The notes under the pieces were generated by a model. It was not told where the DNA came from, searched no databases, and saw only the letters and a list, made by a program, of their open reading frames with translations. Below are positions 1 through 8,856 of a DNA stretch of 64,000 nucleotides, piece after piece; position 1 is the stretch's first letter, and the number at the start of each line of letters is the position of its first letter. This stretch comes from Gammaproteobacteria bacterium (GTDB taxonomy: Bacteria > Pseudomonadota > Gammaproteobacteria > Pseudomonadales > Azotimanducaceae_A). Both the position numbers and the translations under genes were made by a program. The stretch is taken from assembly GCA_012960755.1 (NCBI GenBank), contig DUAT01000094.1:1-64000 (forward strand), written 5' to 3'.

Positions 1-776
1 AGCAGAATATTGAAACTGCCGGTGTGGTGCAGGAAATGGGCCGTGGTCAATTGGAAGTTAACTTCAAACACGGAAATCCGCTGCAAAGGGCCGATGAAAT
101 GTTTAATTTCAAACGAATCGCGCGACAGGCTGCGTTGCAGAATGGCTACTATGCGACCTTCCTTTCGAAACCAATTAGCCGGGAACCCGGCAGTGCGATG
201 CATTTACATCAGAGCCTGGTAGATCAGAAAACATTGAAGAATATTTTTGTTGATGATAACGGGACTCACTCGGAAAGGTTCAGAGCCTATCTGGGTGGCT
301 TACAGAAATATGCGGCTAATGCGATGGTATTTTTCGCGCCAAACGTCAACTCCTATCGCAGGTTTGAGGGGGTAGAGTCGAACCCCACAAATGTGGAATG
401 GGGCTTGGATAACAGAACGACTGGATTTCGGATACCCGTAAGCGAACCCGGGGCGACGCGGATCGAGAATCGTATTCCCGGTTCAGATACGAATCCATAT
501 CTTGCCATTGCTGCAAATCTTGCATGTGGTTATCTTGGACTGCAGGAAAACGCGGTGCCGCACGATCCTGTGAAAGACAGTGCATGGGATCTTCCCTCTG
601 CCCTGCCGGGAACTCTCGCTGATGCACTGGTTCTTTTAAATGATTGTCAGCCGCTGATTGAACTATTCGGCGAAAGGTTTGTGAAGCTGTTTACAGACAT
701 CAAAACAAGGGAAGCAAAGGCATTCTCAGAGGAGGTGACTGCCTGGGAGCGGGAACACCTTTTGTTAACCGTGTAA
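1..776 (+). CDS. Glutamine synthetase family protein, PuuA-like, C-terminal part (5' end outside window)
   Basis: This is the catalytic C-terminal part of a class I/III glutamine synthetase fold enzyme, read from base 3 (first visible residues QNIETAGVV) to the TAA at 774-776. Visible family motifs are EVNFKHG, KPISREPGSAMHLHQS (the ATP/metal-binding block), NRTTGFRIPVSEPG and RIENRIPGSDTNPYLAIAA (the arginine block that binds glutamate). The wording is closest to gamma-glutamylputrescine synthetase (PuuA) and related gamma-glutamyl-amine ligases, which join glutamate to an amine at the expense of ATP. Lying beside quaternary-amine-type Rieske genes it may handle an amine such as putrescine or methylamine, but the substrate is inference. 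The N-terminal beta-grasp domain is outside the window. Confidence 0.9.
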   Translation, partial: QNIETAGVVQEMGRGQLEVNFKHGNPLQRADEMFNFKRIARQAALQNGYYATFLSKPISREPGSAMHLHQSLVDQKTLKNIFVDDNGTHSERFRAYLGGLQKYAANAMVFFAPNVNSYRRFEGVESNPTNVEWGLDNRTTGFRIPVSEPGATRIENRIPGSDTNPYLAIAANLACGYLGLQENAVPHDPVKDSAWDLPSALPGTLADALVLLNDCQPLIELFGERFVKLFTDIKTREAKAFSEEVTAWEREHLLLTV

Positions 777-784
777 AAGGGGCT

Positions 785-802
785 TTTTCAGCAGCCTGTT
801 AG
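785..802. repeat. Solo end of inverted-repeat family 2
   Basis: TTTTCAGCAGCCTGTTAG matches the right terminus of the complete element at 31677-31822 at 17 of 18 bases. No partner end is seen nearby. It lies between the converging glutamine synthetase and Rieske genes and contains the TAA stop of the Rieske gene (799-801 on the minus strand). Together with the preceding AAAAGGGGCTTTTT (775-788) it could act as a weak two-way terminator. Confidence 0.6.
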
Positions 803-1896
803 ACAAGGTTGTGGTGGCCCAAAAAGTCCTTGTGCAACAATCGATGAAACAGTTGTTCCCCTGCTTCCTTCTCTGGTGAAAGTCGACCGGTCTCGTATGC
901 CCGTGAAGACAATCCTCTTTGCACAGAAAGGCAGATAGACTCATCTTCCATTTGAACCTGGTGTGCTAACTCAATACTGCGTTTCTTGAAGTTTTCATCC
1001 TGTTCAGGTTCGTCCACGAAATAGTAGTCAAAGATGACCTTGCACTTGTTCTCCGAGACCGGAATGGTCAGGTTGGTATCAAGAATACCGTCGTAGAAAT
1101 TAAACATGACGTTGGGATACAGCCAAAAATACAGGGCGTCTGTTCCCTTTCGGACGCTGTTTACGTCGTTGTTTTCTGCCATCGGGCAGGATTGAAGACA
1201 ATAACGATCTTCGAGTTCCACCCGGTAGTCTTTGTAGTTGATCGCACTATTTAAGTCACTGTGGAGAATCGGAACGTGATAACCACCGTCGAGGTAGTTA
1301 TCGACAAAAACTTTCCAGTTACAGTCCAGTTCGTATTCGACCCTCTGGTAAAATTGAAGCTTATCCAGTTGCAGGGGTTTGAATTTCTCTTTCATGCCAC
1401 CGAGGAAGTTTTCCAGATCAGGCGCAGATTCATCGAGGCAAACGAAGACAAACTTCTCAAAAATATCTACTCTAACGGGCTTCAACCCGTTACAAGCCGG
1501 GTCAAAGCCTTTCGCACCTTCGAACTGCGGTGTTGAGCGCAGGCTGCCATCAAGGTTGTAGGTCCAGCCATGATAAGGGCAGTGCATTGCTCTGGCTTTG
1601 CCTTCACCCTGCATCACCGCTGCCGCATGGTGTTGGCAGACATTGTAAAAAGCCCGAAGCTTGTCGTCGCGTACGATAACGATGGGTTCACCACTAACTT
1701 CCGTCGCTACATACTGGCCTTTTTCCTCTAATTGATCGGTCCGTGCCACCAATATCCAGTTGTTGGTGAAGACAGTGTCGGTTTCGAGAATTGAAAATTC
1801 TCGATGCGTGTACCAACTGCTGGGAGGCGTTGTCGCCCGGGAGATATCCGCAGTGGCGTCATAAACGTCAATTTGCTGGTTAAGGAAATTGGCCAT
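799..1896 (-). CDS. Rieske non-haem iron oxygenase, choline-monooxygenase-like
   Basis: Oxygenase component of a Rieske-type monooxygenase, 365 residues. The N-terminal [2Fe-2S] domain carries C87-x-H89 and C106-x2-H109; the catalytic domain has the mononuclear iron site in NYLDGGYHVPILH (D206, H207, H212). NYLDGGYH is typical of plant choline monooxygenase and bacterial quaternary-amine oxygenases, so hydroxylation or demethylation of a trimethylammonium-type compound is likely; the substrate is unproven. Start chosen at ATG 1896 (MANFLNQQ) because AAGGTG lies just upstream; a GTG at 1905 is in frame but forms part of that ribosome site. No reductase gene is visible in the window, so electrons must come from a partner elsewhere. 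The stop codon falls in a repeat end. Confidence 0.88.
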   Translation of the reverse strand: MANFLNQQIDVYDATADISRATTPPSSWYTHREFSILETDTVFTNNWILVARTDQLEEKGQYVATEVSGEPIVIVRDDKLRAFYNVCQHHAAAVMQGEGKARAMHCPYHGWTYNLDGSLRSTPQFEGAKGFDPACNGLKPVRVDIFEKFVFVCLDESAPDLENFLGGMKEKFKPLQLDKLQFYQRVEYELDCNWKVFVDNYLDGGYHVPILHSDLNSAINYKDYRVELEDRYCLQSCPMAENNDVNSVRKGTDALYFWLYPNVMFNFYDGILDTNLTIPVSENKCKVIFDYYFVDEPEQDENFKKRSIELAHQVQMEDESICLSVQRGLSSRAYETGRLSPEKEAGEQLFHRLLHKDFLGHHNLV

Positions 1897-2003
1897 ATTT
1901 AACACCTTACTGTCTGAATATCTGCCTTGTTCAAGTCACCAGCCCTGTATTTCATGTGGTCATCACCGATGAGAGATTTATCTTCAGCATCCGCATTTGA
2001 CGA

Positions 2004-3038
2004 TTAAAACGAAGTCAGGAAGGAGGCAGCATTACCACCATCTGTTTCAGCCTGCTGAGCAGCCCTTAGAAAGTCCAATCCTTCAGCGGCTGGTATTGTG
2101 GCGTCATCGTGCATTATCCTGGAAACCCTGTGACGATGAAACATGATCAATTGCGGACCCAGGGTTATAACATTTTTCAGTTCGTCTCCAAATAATTGCC
2201 GGTGCAGGTCCGGCAGACGAAACCAAGGTGTGGTTGGCTTTGCGTGATGGGCATTGTGAAACCCGAAGTTCAGCACCAGCCAGTTGGGAAAATGATACGC
2301 AAACGAGATCACATTTGAATAGGTATGAACTTGTTCCCATACCAGATCTCCCTTGTGAGATGATCTCTCGTCAGTATAGAGATTGAGGTGATAATCGTAG
2401 TCGTGCTGCAGACCGTCCATAAAACGCAGTACCGTCATCATCAACATATAGGCAATGACATAGAGAACAGCGGCTTTAAAACTGTACAGGCACAAGAGAA
2501 CAAACAACCCTGCTCGAACCAGGAAAATAGCGGCAGTTCTGCTTCGCTGGTTTCTTCGTTCAGGAATGATAAAGGGTGCGAAGATCATCAAGCCGTGCAT
2601 GATAATATCGTGAGCGGGAATGTAGAAAAATTCCAGGACTTTTACTGCTTTGAGAATGTTTGGGTAGCGGGTAAAAAATCCCTCGTAGTCGAACCAGACG
2701 ACATCGTCATTGTCGACGTGATGGCGGAAATGTTTGTAACGGATATCTTCGAAAGTGCCGTAGGATGCGCCGCATATCCAGGTAAGGAATATACCCAGTC
2801 GGGCGTTGTCCTGGTTACGTTTAAACACCGTGTTATGAGCGCATTCATGGACCATGTAAGCGGCAATGGTCATGCTGTGCCCCAGCAGAATTGTTGCGCA
2901 GAAGTTTATAGCGATGTTTTCTGACGTCAGCCCTGAAATGCCACCAACGTAACCGAGCAGAAGGTAGATGACAGCGCCGCCTTGATACCGTGCAGACTGT
3001 TCGTCCTTGAATCTTATGGATAGAGCCATAAACTGCAT
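2004..3038 (-). CDS. Membrane fatty acid desaturase family protein
   Basis: Integral-membrane di-iron desaturase/hydroxylase of 344 residues. The three histidine boxes are present: HECAH (64-68), HFRHH (103-107) and HNAHH (261-265), separated by hydrophobic helices around 25-60, 88-95 and 140-205. Members introduce double bonds or hydroxyls into lipid acyl chains, carotenoids or alkanes, drawing electrons from ferredoxin or cytochrome b5. The substrate cannot be told. It is divergent from and slightly overlaps the 5' end of the next gene, so either its ATG at 3038 or the neighbour's start is over-extended; an in-frame ATG at 3029 (MALSIRF) is an alternative. Confidence 0.88.
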   Translation of the reverse strand: MQFMALSIRFKDEQSARYQGGAVIYLLLGYVGGISGLTSENIAINFCATILLGHSMTIAAYMVHECAHNTVFKRNQDNARLGIFLTWICGASYGTFEDIRYKHFRHHVDNDDVVWFDYEGFFTRYPNILKAVKVLEFFYIPAHDIIMHGLMIFAPFIIPERRNQRSRTAAIFLVRAGLFVLLCLYSFKAAVLYVIAYMLMMTVLRFMDGLQHDYDYHLNLYTDERSSHKGDLVWEQVHTYSNVISFAYHFPNWLVLNFGFHNAHHAKPTTPWFRLPDLHRQLFGDELKNVITLGPQLIMFHRHRVSRIMHDDATIPAAEGLDFLRAAQQAETDGGNAASFLTSF

Positions 3039-3810
3039 TTACCACAGACAACATTTATCAGAGACAACTTTGGTCGACAATAAATCCAGACTAGAAATCA
3101 GCCCCGAGCTGGTTGTTGAACATCACAAACTTAACGAAGACTATCATTGTACCGTAATTGATAACTTCCTGTTACGTCCGGAAATGGCCGTGTCTATCGC
3201 AGATCATCATACCAGCGAATTCATACAGGCCGAGCGCAGTTATCCAGGCATTGTATACGCTGTGGGACAGTCAGTGCTGAGCGATATTTATCGCTTTATT
3301 CGATTTGAATTGAGCGAACCCTTCGCTTTTCTACGCGGTAACATCAAGTTCTCTGCACACTTGTCGTTGGCGACATTGCAGCCTGATCAGTTTACCTGTC
3401 TGCAACGGCTCTGCCACTCCGACCCCCGGACGGGCACGGGGCGAACCAATATCGCTGTACTGTTGTATTTGTTTGACGATCCGGCGCTCGGCGGCACCGG
3501 GTTTTATCGCTGGAAAGAGGAGGAAAAAATTCTCCATGCAACCGCTCTTGAACAGGAAGCGACCAACAAGGCAATGCCCTTTTTACAGGAGAACTTTAAG
3601 ATGTTCAGCGAACCGCCATGCTACATCACTGGCTCCAACGAGGTCGCAGAGTTGATCCACAAGGTACCGGCAAAGTTTAATCGACTGGTCGTCTACCCCG
3701 GTGATATGCCCCACAGCGCCTACATTGAGCAACCTGGCTTACTGACCGACAAGGTATCTACCGGCAGATTGACGTTGAATTGTTTCGCGAGTGTGCTGGC
3801 GCGGAGTTAG
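3016..3810 (+). CDS. DUF6445-type protein, possible 2-oxoglutarate/iron oxygenase fold
   Basis: A soluble protein of about 264 residues resembling the DUF6445 family, which is often found near tailoring enzymes. Visible are CHSDP, a YLFDDPALGGTGFYRW block, RLVVYPGDMPHSAYI and a terminal RLTLNCF. An H-x-D, a later H and an R in this order resemble prolyl-4-hydroxylase-like iron/2-oxoglutarate enzymes, but that reading is inference. The start is unclear: a TTG at 3007, an ATG at 3016 and a TTG at 3070 are in frame and none has a strong ribosome site; the first two overlap the divergent desaturase gene, so 3070 may be correct. No signal peptide or membrane segment is seen. Confidence 0.65.
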   Translation: MDRAINCIYHRQHLSETTLVDNKSRLEISPELVVEHHKLNEDYHCTVIDNFLLRPEMAVSIADHHTSEFIQAERSYPGIVYAVGQSVLSDIYRFIRFELSEPFAFLRGNIKFSAHLSLATLQPDQFTCLQRLCHSDPRTGTGRTNIAVLLYLFDDPALGGTGFYRWKEEEKILHATALEQEATNKAMPFLQENFKMFSEPPCYITGSNEVAELIHKVPAKFNRLVVYPGDMPHSAYIEQPGLLTDKVSTGRLTLNCFASVLARS

Positions 3811-3836
3811 CGCCACTTATCCCAATCCTTTTTAAA

Positions 3837-5015
3837 TCAAGTTAAGTGAAACACTCTGGCCGCATTGCCATGCAGTAACTTCGCCACTACCTGTTTTGGC
3901 AGGTCTCCCAGCGCCTGTGTAGCGTAGTCGCGCGGATGCACAGCGATCGTCGCGGGTCCGGGTGACATCGATGTGGGGTGTGGAAAATCTGTTTCATACA
4001 TCAGGTTATCGGGGTACAACTCAGCCGCTCTGCCAATCATTTCCCTTTCGAACCAGAAACAGGCATAGATTTGCCTGCGAAAGTACTCACTGGGTAACAA
4101 TTCATATTCCGGGTGTTCGATCCCGACACCCGCGTTTTGCCATTGCCAGTCCAGCGCCTCCAGGAACGCGGGAATCCACCCGACACCGCTCTCGACAGAG
4201 ATGAAATCGAGTTTCGGGAAACGATGACACACACCGCCACAGATTATTTCACTTATTCCAAGTCCGTTACCGATAAAAGCCAGTGCTGAGTAGCGTGCAA
4301 ACTTGGCCTTGGTGCCCATACTTCCACCTTTCGGTGCGAACTCACCTTCTTTAACGCCCAGTTGTGCCTGTCCGCCAATGTGAAAGCTGATAGGCATGCC
4401 CAGTGACTGGGCGCAAGCCCAGATCGGGTCCCAGTAGACGGCAGACAATGCCGGTTGTTTGAAGTCCTGAGGTTGACTGGGGAAAAGTACGGATCGATGC
4501 CCCAGCTCTGCGCAACGTTGAATCTCTTTGACGGATTCATCGACATCCCAGAAAGGCAAGGCACAGACTGGCAACAGTCGGCTTGGGTCGATACTCGACC
4601 ATTCAATAAGAAAGTCGTTGTAAGCGCGAACGCAGGCAAGCTTCAGCTCGGTGTCTTCCATATTCAGAAAATTCTGCGACCCAAAACCACCAACGTTGGG
4701 ATAGAGCACTTGTGCATGGATGCTTTCCTGATCCATAAATTCCAGTCTCGCTTTGGCGTCATAAGTGCTTGGGTCGATGTCTTCGAATGTTGGTGGGAAT
4801 TGGTTCGGGGGACGCCCGTCGTGTCCGGCGATGGACACCAGGCCTGGTGCGAGTGCTTTCTTACCGTTGATAATCCAGAAATCCCGGCCCTTAATTCGTT
4901 CGATATGGGGTACCAGACCGCTCCACTTACTCGACACGCGCGAGGTCCAGAGATCCGGTGGTTCGGTAACATGGGTGTCCACGTCAATCACCGCATTTTC
5001 AGAAAAAAGACTCAC
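3837..5015 (-). CDS. Amidohydrolase family protein (amidohydrolase 2 type)
   Basis: A 392-residue metal-dependent hydrolase/decarboxylase of the amidohydrolase-2 (TIM-barrel) class. The N-terminal VIDVDTHVTEP gives the D-x-H metal pair, HIGG the third histidine, VESGVGWIPAFLEALDW is the typical mid-barrel strand, and YETDFPHPTS contributes the C-terminal aspartate. Relatives act on carboxylated aromatic or ring-opened intermediates. The start is the GTG at 5015 with a GGAGGA ribosome site; an ATG six bases upstream is out of frame and stops after two codons. It converges with the DUF6445 gene and is followed upstream by a 350-base intergenic region. Confidence 0.82.
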   Translation of the reverse strand: MSLFSENAVIDVDTHVTEPPDLWTSRVSSKWSGLVPHIERIKGRDFWIINGKKALAPGLVSIAGHDGRPPNQFPPTFEDIDPSTYDAKARLEFMDQESIHAQVLYPNVGGFGSQNFLNMEDTELKLACVRAYNDFLIEWSSIDPSRLLPVCALPFWDVDESVKEIQRCAELGHRSVLFPSQPQDFKQPALSAVYWDPIWACAQSLGMPISFHIGGQAQLGVKEGEFAPKGGSMGTKAKFARYSALAFIGNGLGISEIICGGVCHRFPKLDFISVESGVGWIPAFLEALDWQWQNAGVGIEHPEYELLPSEYFRRQIYACFWFEREMIGRAAELYPDNLMYETDFPHPTSMSPGPATIAVHPRDYATQALGDLPKQVVAKLLHGNAARVFHLT

Positions 5016-5364
5016 GACATTCCTCCTATTACAAAGTTGATATCGCTGTGCACCCGGATTTTTGATAAGCCCAACCGGGAAAACTGGCGAGTAGATAAAT
5101 TATTCGTCGAGTGTAGGTGATATTGCCCGAGCCGACAAATATCGAGTGACTTGTTGTTTGGCTCTCCCACGGCTTTCATCGTTGTTAAATTGCCGTTTGT
5201 GTTGTCTCGCGTCGTAGAAAAAAGCATGATGATTTTCTTACCGGCAAGTGAATAGTCCGCGTAAAATTGGTTAGTGCCCATCCATAATTGATTATGTGTA
5301 CTTTTCCAGTCACTGTTTGCGCTATAAAAATAGACTCAATACGATAAGCACTAGTTAGGGAGCG
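5016..5364. other. Intergenic region upstream of the MFS gene
   Basis: No coding feature is supported here. It carries the divergent 5' regions of the amidohydrolase and the MFS gene, and its right part (5267-5358) is a short inverted-repeat element described separately. An open frame reaching 5281 on the minus strand is an upstream extension without family similarity. Confidence 0.6.
5267..5358. repeat. Inverted-repeat element family 1, short copy
   Basis: Left end TTAGTGCCCATCC (5271-5283) and right end CGATAAGCACTAGTTAG (5342-5358) are imperfect inverted repeats. The interior from about 5286 to 5340 is nearly identical to 39046-39101 (shared CTTTTCCAGTCAC and TAGACTCAAT). Compared with the complete copy at 39027-39159 this one lacks about 45 bases next to the right end. 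No open frame fits inside. It ends 6 bases before the GTG start of the MFS gene, so it may supply part of that gene's leader. Confidence 0.75.
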
Positions 5365-6768
5365 GTGAGCTTTGATATGAATTTTTCTCGACGAATCCTG
5401 GTGATGACTGTTTTGTGTTTTTCAGGCGGCATCATATTTTTACTGCCGTTTTTACGAGAAGTCTATTACCAGCCCATGCAGGCAGCGTTCGGTCATACCA
5501 ATACCGAAATGGGTGTGCTGATGAGTGTATTTGGCGCTTTTTCACTGATTGCCTATTTTCCAGGTGGATGGTTAGCGGATCGTTTTCCACCCAGGGGATT
5601 AATCACCGGTGGTTTACTAGCAACCGGACTGGCCGGGTTTTATTTTGCAACCTTCCCTTCCTATGCCGTCAGTATTGCAATCCACGCTTTTTGGGGTGCA
5701 AACATTTCGCTGGTATTTTGGGGAGCGATGATCAAGGCAACCCGAATTTGGGGTTCGGCGTCAGGACAGGGCGCAGCATTCGGGATACTGGAAAGTGGTC
5801 GCGGCGTGGCTGAGATAGCAGCCTCGACTGTCTTTTTAGCGATATTCGCCTGGCTGGGTAGTGGTGATTATGCCTTGTCCGTGGTCATACTCATGTTTTC
5901 AGCGACCAATATCTTTCTGGCAATCACCGCCTGGTTTCTACTGACCGATGATCTACAGGAGGAGCCTTCAGCGGCTCTTGCTCTCAATGAGGAGCCTTCA
6001 GCGGCTCTTGCTCTCAATGAGGAGCCTTCAGCGGCTCTTGCTCTCAATGAGGAGCCTTCAGCGGTTCTTGCTCTCAATGAGGAGCCTTCAGCGGTTCTTA
6101 ACAAAGAGGCAGACCGGATCAAAATGGCCGACTTGTTGAAAGTCCTGAAAATGCCCATGGTATGGCTGATCTCACTGGTAGTGATGACGGCTTACAGTGC
6201 CTATTGGGGCACATTCTACTTTACCCCTTATGCCAGTGATGTATTTTTGATGAGCGCAGCCATGGGTGGGGCGGTGGGTGTTGGAAAGATGTGGCTGAAG
6301 CCTGTCGCAGCTGTGGTCATTGGGTTTGTGGGTGATAAACTGGGTATATCCCGAACCATTTTTTATCTGTTTATCGCCATGACATTATCTTTTCTGGTTT
6401 TTGGCCTGCTTCCCGGTGGAGCTGATTTAATGATTCCCATGCTGCTGAACGTTGCTGTGGCTTCAATCGCCATCTTCAGTATTCGGGGTGTCTATTTTGC
6501 ACTGCTGGAAGAAACCGGAATTCCAATCGCGTTTACTGGGATCGCAACGGGCATTGTTTCCGTTATCGGCTTTTCACCTGATATTTTCATGCCGCTGCTA
6601 GGCGGTGTGTTATTGGATGCGTACCCAGGGGTGAAAGGCTATTCCTATTTGTACTTTTCCATCGCCGGATTCGGTCTTGTGGGGATCCTCGCAATTTGGC
6701 TGATCATGGTAAGAACGGCTGAAGTTGATTCCGGCGAATCCGGTGAAAAGGAGTTGAAGATTGCCTGA
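5365..6768 (+). CDS. MFS transporter with in-frame decapeptide repeats
   Basis: A 467-residue major facilitator with about twelve membrane segments. FPGGWLADRFPPRG after TM2 is the MFS motif A (G-x-L-a-D-r-x-G type), and GAFGILESGRGVAE-like wording after TM4-5 resembles the NarK/OxlT-like branch. Between the two six-helix halves (residues about 199-245) lie almost five copies of EEPSAALALN. Starts possible: GTG 5365 with GGAG upstream, or ATG 5377. The next gene (Rieske oxygenase) starts inside its last codons, so the two are co-translated and the carrier may import the oxygenase substrate; substrate unknown. Confidence 0.88.
   Translation: MSFDMNFSRRILVMTVLCFSGGIIFLLPFLREVYYQPMQAAFGHTNTEMGVLMSVFGAFSLIAYFPGGWLADRFPPRGLITGGLLATGLAGFYFATFPSYAVSIAIHAFWGANISLVFWGAMIKATRIWGSASGQGAAFGILESGRGVAEIAASTVFLAIFAWLGSGDYALSVVILMFSATNIFLAITAWFLLTDDLQEEPSAALALNEEPSAALALNEEPSAALALNEEPSAVLALNEEPSAVLNKEADRIKMADLLKVLKMPMVWLISLVVMTAYSAYWGTFYFTPYASDVFLMSAAMGGAVGVGKMWLKPVAAVVIGFVGDKLGISRTIFYLFIAMTLSFLVFGLLPGGADLMIPMLLNVAVASIAIFSIRGVYFALLEETGIPIAFTGIATGIVSVIGFSPDIFMPLLGGVLLDAYPGVKGYSYLYFSIAGFGLVGILAIWLIMVRTAEVDSGESGEKELKIA
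5959..6099 (+). repeat. Coding 30-bp minisatellite in the MFS central loop
   Basis: Four full 30-base units (5959-5988, 5989-6018, 6019-6048, 6049-6078) and a partial fifth (6079-6099). The first three are identical; the fourth and fifth share a C-to-T change (Ala to Val). Each unit encodes ten residues, so copy-number change keeps the frame. The array encodes the cytoplasmic loop linking the two halves of the carrier. Confidence 0.95.
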
Positions 6769-7897
6769 ACTTGAGGAAAGCCTGCCGTCGAGCTGGTATC
6801 TGGACGACGCCATTTATGCCCTGGAAAAAGAGGCCATTTTCTGCAAGGAATGGCTTTGTGTAGCACGTGAGGAACAGGTCCCTGACAAAGCGGACTCGAT
6901 GGTGCTCGATGTCATGGGTGAGAGCGTCATACTGGTCCGGAACAATGCCCGTGAATTGCGGGCATTTTACAATGTGTGTCGCCATCGTGGCTCCCGGTTG
7001 TGCCGACCGGCTAGAGAAACCAGCAAAGCAGACGACGAGATGATACTCAGGGGCGGTGTCAGGCGAAATGGGACGATTAATTGCCCCTACCATGCCTGGT
7101 CCTATGATCTTGATGGCTGGCTGATCAAAGCCCCACACATGACCCGCGAGATGGGTTTTAGCAAAGAAGAAATTCGACTTCATCAGGTTGCACTACGAAC
7201 CTGGGGAGGGTTTGTATTTTTATGCCTGGCTGATGAGCAACCCTCCTTCGAAACGCATGTGCAGCGCGTAAAGGATCTTTTTGGACGCTATCCGTTATCC
7301 GCGTTGCGTATTGGCCAATCGATTCGCTATGAGGCTGATGCGAACTGGAAGGTACTGTGCGAGAACTACAATGAGTGCTATCACTGCGGCCCGGTTCACC
7401 CTGAACTTTGCAAGGTGGTGCCTGCATACAGAGATAAGGGTGGCGCGAATCTTGACTGGGACAGGGGAATACCACATCGCCAGGGTGCTAACACATTCAC
7501 GGCAACAGGTAGAACCAGCAGACGAGCTTTCCCGGGCTTAAACCAGGACGAACAGGAACGACACAAGGGTGAACTGCTTTACCCGAATCTTTTCCTGAGT
7601 CTGGCCAGGGACCATGTGGCAGCTTTTATATTGCAGCCAGTGGCTGCAGGGCATACCCGGCTGGATTGCTATTTCCTGTTTGAACCTTTCGAGATGAACC
7701 AGGAGGACTTTGATCCATCGGATGTGGTCGAATTCTGGGATCTGATAAATCGCCAGGATTGGGCAATCTGCGAGGAGGTCCAATCGGGAATGTCCTCGCG
7801 AGTGCATCACAAGGGTCTGTATTCACCCATGGAAGACTGGAACCTGGACATTCGCCGCTACGTGACGGATCGCATAGGGCACCTGGTTAATTCCTGA
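6761..7897 (+). CDS. Rieske oxygenase alpha subunit, GbcA/stachydrine-demethylase-like
   Basis: Second Rieske oxygenase, 378 residues. The [2Fe-2S] ligands are C73-x-H75 and C108-x2-H111; the iron site lies in ENYNECYHCGPVHPELC (H208, H213). ENYNECYHCGPVHPE is the hallmark of glycine betaine and proline betaine monooxygenases, which remove an N-methyl group as formaldehyde. The 32-residue spacing between the two Rieske ligand pairs is about twice the usual 15-17. The TTG start at 6761 overlaps the MFS stop by eight bases and has GGAG eight bases upstream, indicating translational coupling. The reductase subunit is not in the window. Confidence 0.9.
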   Translation: MPELEESLPSSWYLDDAIYALEKEAIFCKEWLCVAREEQVPDKADSMVLDVMGESVILVRNNARELRAFYNVCRHRGSRLCRPARETSKADDEMILRGGVRRNGTINCPYHAWSYDLDGWLIKAPHMTREMGFSKEEIRLHQVALRTWGGFVFLCLADEQPSFETHVQRVKDLFGRYPLSALRIGQSIRYEADANWKVLCENYNECYHCGPVHPELCKVVPAYRDKGGANLDWDRGIPHRQGANTFTATGRTSRRAFPGLNQDEQERHKGELLYPNLFLSLARDHVAAFILQPVAAGHTRLDCYFLFEPFEMNQEDFDPSDVVEFWDLINRQDWAICEEVQSGMSSRVHHKGLYSPMEDWNLDIRRYVTDRIGHLVNS

Positions 7898-8017
7898 CCT
7901 GTACCACTATTGTGGCTGATTTCCTCCCCAGAGCGGCAATATTCCAAGCCGGTTCTTAAACGCCACAACCTCTCCATCACTGTTCAGCAATGGTTTTGGC
8001 GGGTCTGTTTTTTGTGT

Positions 8018-8856
8018 TTAGGGCGTGACTATCCCAATGGTGACCAATCCAGCCAACAGGCCCAGCAAGTCTCCCGGCATCTCCGGCGCAAGCATGACTG
8101 TTGTAAACCATGTTAGAAATCCCATTGCCATTGACGCCAGCGCGCCGGTCCGATTTGCCGACGGCCACCAGACCCCGACGATGAATGGTACGGTCACACA
8201 GACCAGTATGACGGAATTGGCATCCAGGATCAGGTTGTAGACCACCTGTACCCGCAGGGCGACATAGCAATCGAGCCAAATACAGGGATCGCGATGCGCG
8301 TCGCAAGGAGTCGACGCTGGTCCGAAACCTGCGGTTTGAACAGGGGCAGAATATTGGTGGAAAATACACTCGCTGCCGCAAGTAAAGCGCTATCGGCACT
8401 GCTCATGATGGCGGCAAGCAGTGCGCCAACAAAAATCGCGATAGCAACGGGATGCAGATATGCCAGCGCCATTTGGGGGACGACCGTTTCAGGATCCGTA
8501 AGCCCGGGCATAGTTACGCTGGCGATGATGCCCATTTCTACCGGCACACCGGTGAGTGTCTGGAAGACAAAGCCGAAGGCAACCAGCAGTGCGCCGGTCC
8601 ATCCGATATTAGAGGAAATAGAGCCCACGGCGGCAATGGTTGCGGCTGTCTTACCGTAGCGGTTGTCAAAGAAATCGATAAAAGTCAGCAAACGTAGCCG
8701 GCGAAAAATTCGCACGAAGAAAAACCCCACCAGGAAAAGACAAAGTGCACCGCCAAAAGGGTCTGCAATAACCCCCAGCAATCCTTTTTCATAGGAGGCA
8801 CCCGCTGCGCCCATCATGGTGCCGACGCCAATAAATATAATGGTTGCATTGCTCAT
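8018..8856 (-). pseudogene. Decayed Na+/solute symporter (SSS family)
   Basis: Two pieces of one sodium:solute symporter lie in different frames. 8230-8856 encodes TIIFIGVGTMMGAAGASYEKG, GGALCLFLVGFF and IDFFDNRYGK, then jumps from VPVEMGIIAS straight to VTMPGLTDPETVVPQMALA and ALLAAIMSSADSALLAAAS. 8018-8245 continues in another frame with ILVCVTVPFIVGVWWP and SMAMGFLTWF. Missing are the first membrane segment(s) (an in-frame TGA lies just upstream of 8856), a central stretch of well over a hundred residues, and the reading frame near 8240. The family imports proline, betaines or similar solutes with Na+. It is convergent to the Rieske gene and divergent from the following FAD gene. Confidence 0.85.

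Noticed and set aside
2388..2924. 178-codon plus-strand frame over the desaturase gene
   Set aside because: It is a shadow of the desaturase; the three histidine boxes are on the other strand.
5868..6158. Open frames on both strands over the MFS minisatellite
   Set aside because: They are by-products of a 30-bp repeat without stops in several frames; the MFS frame explains the region.
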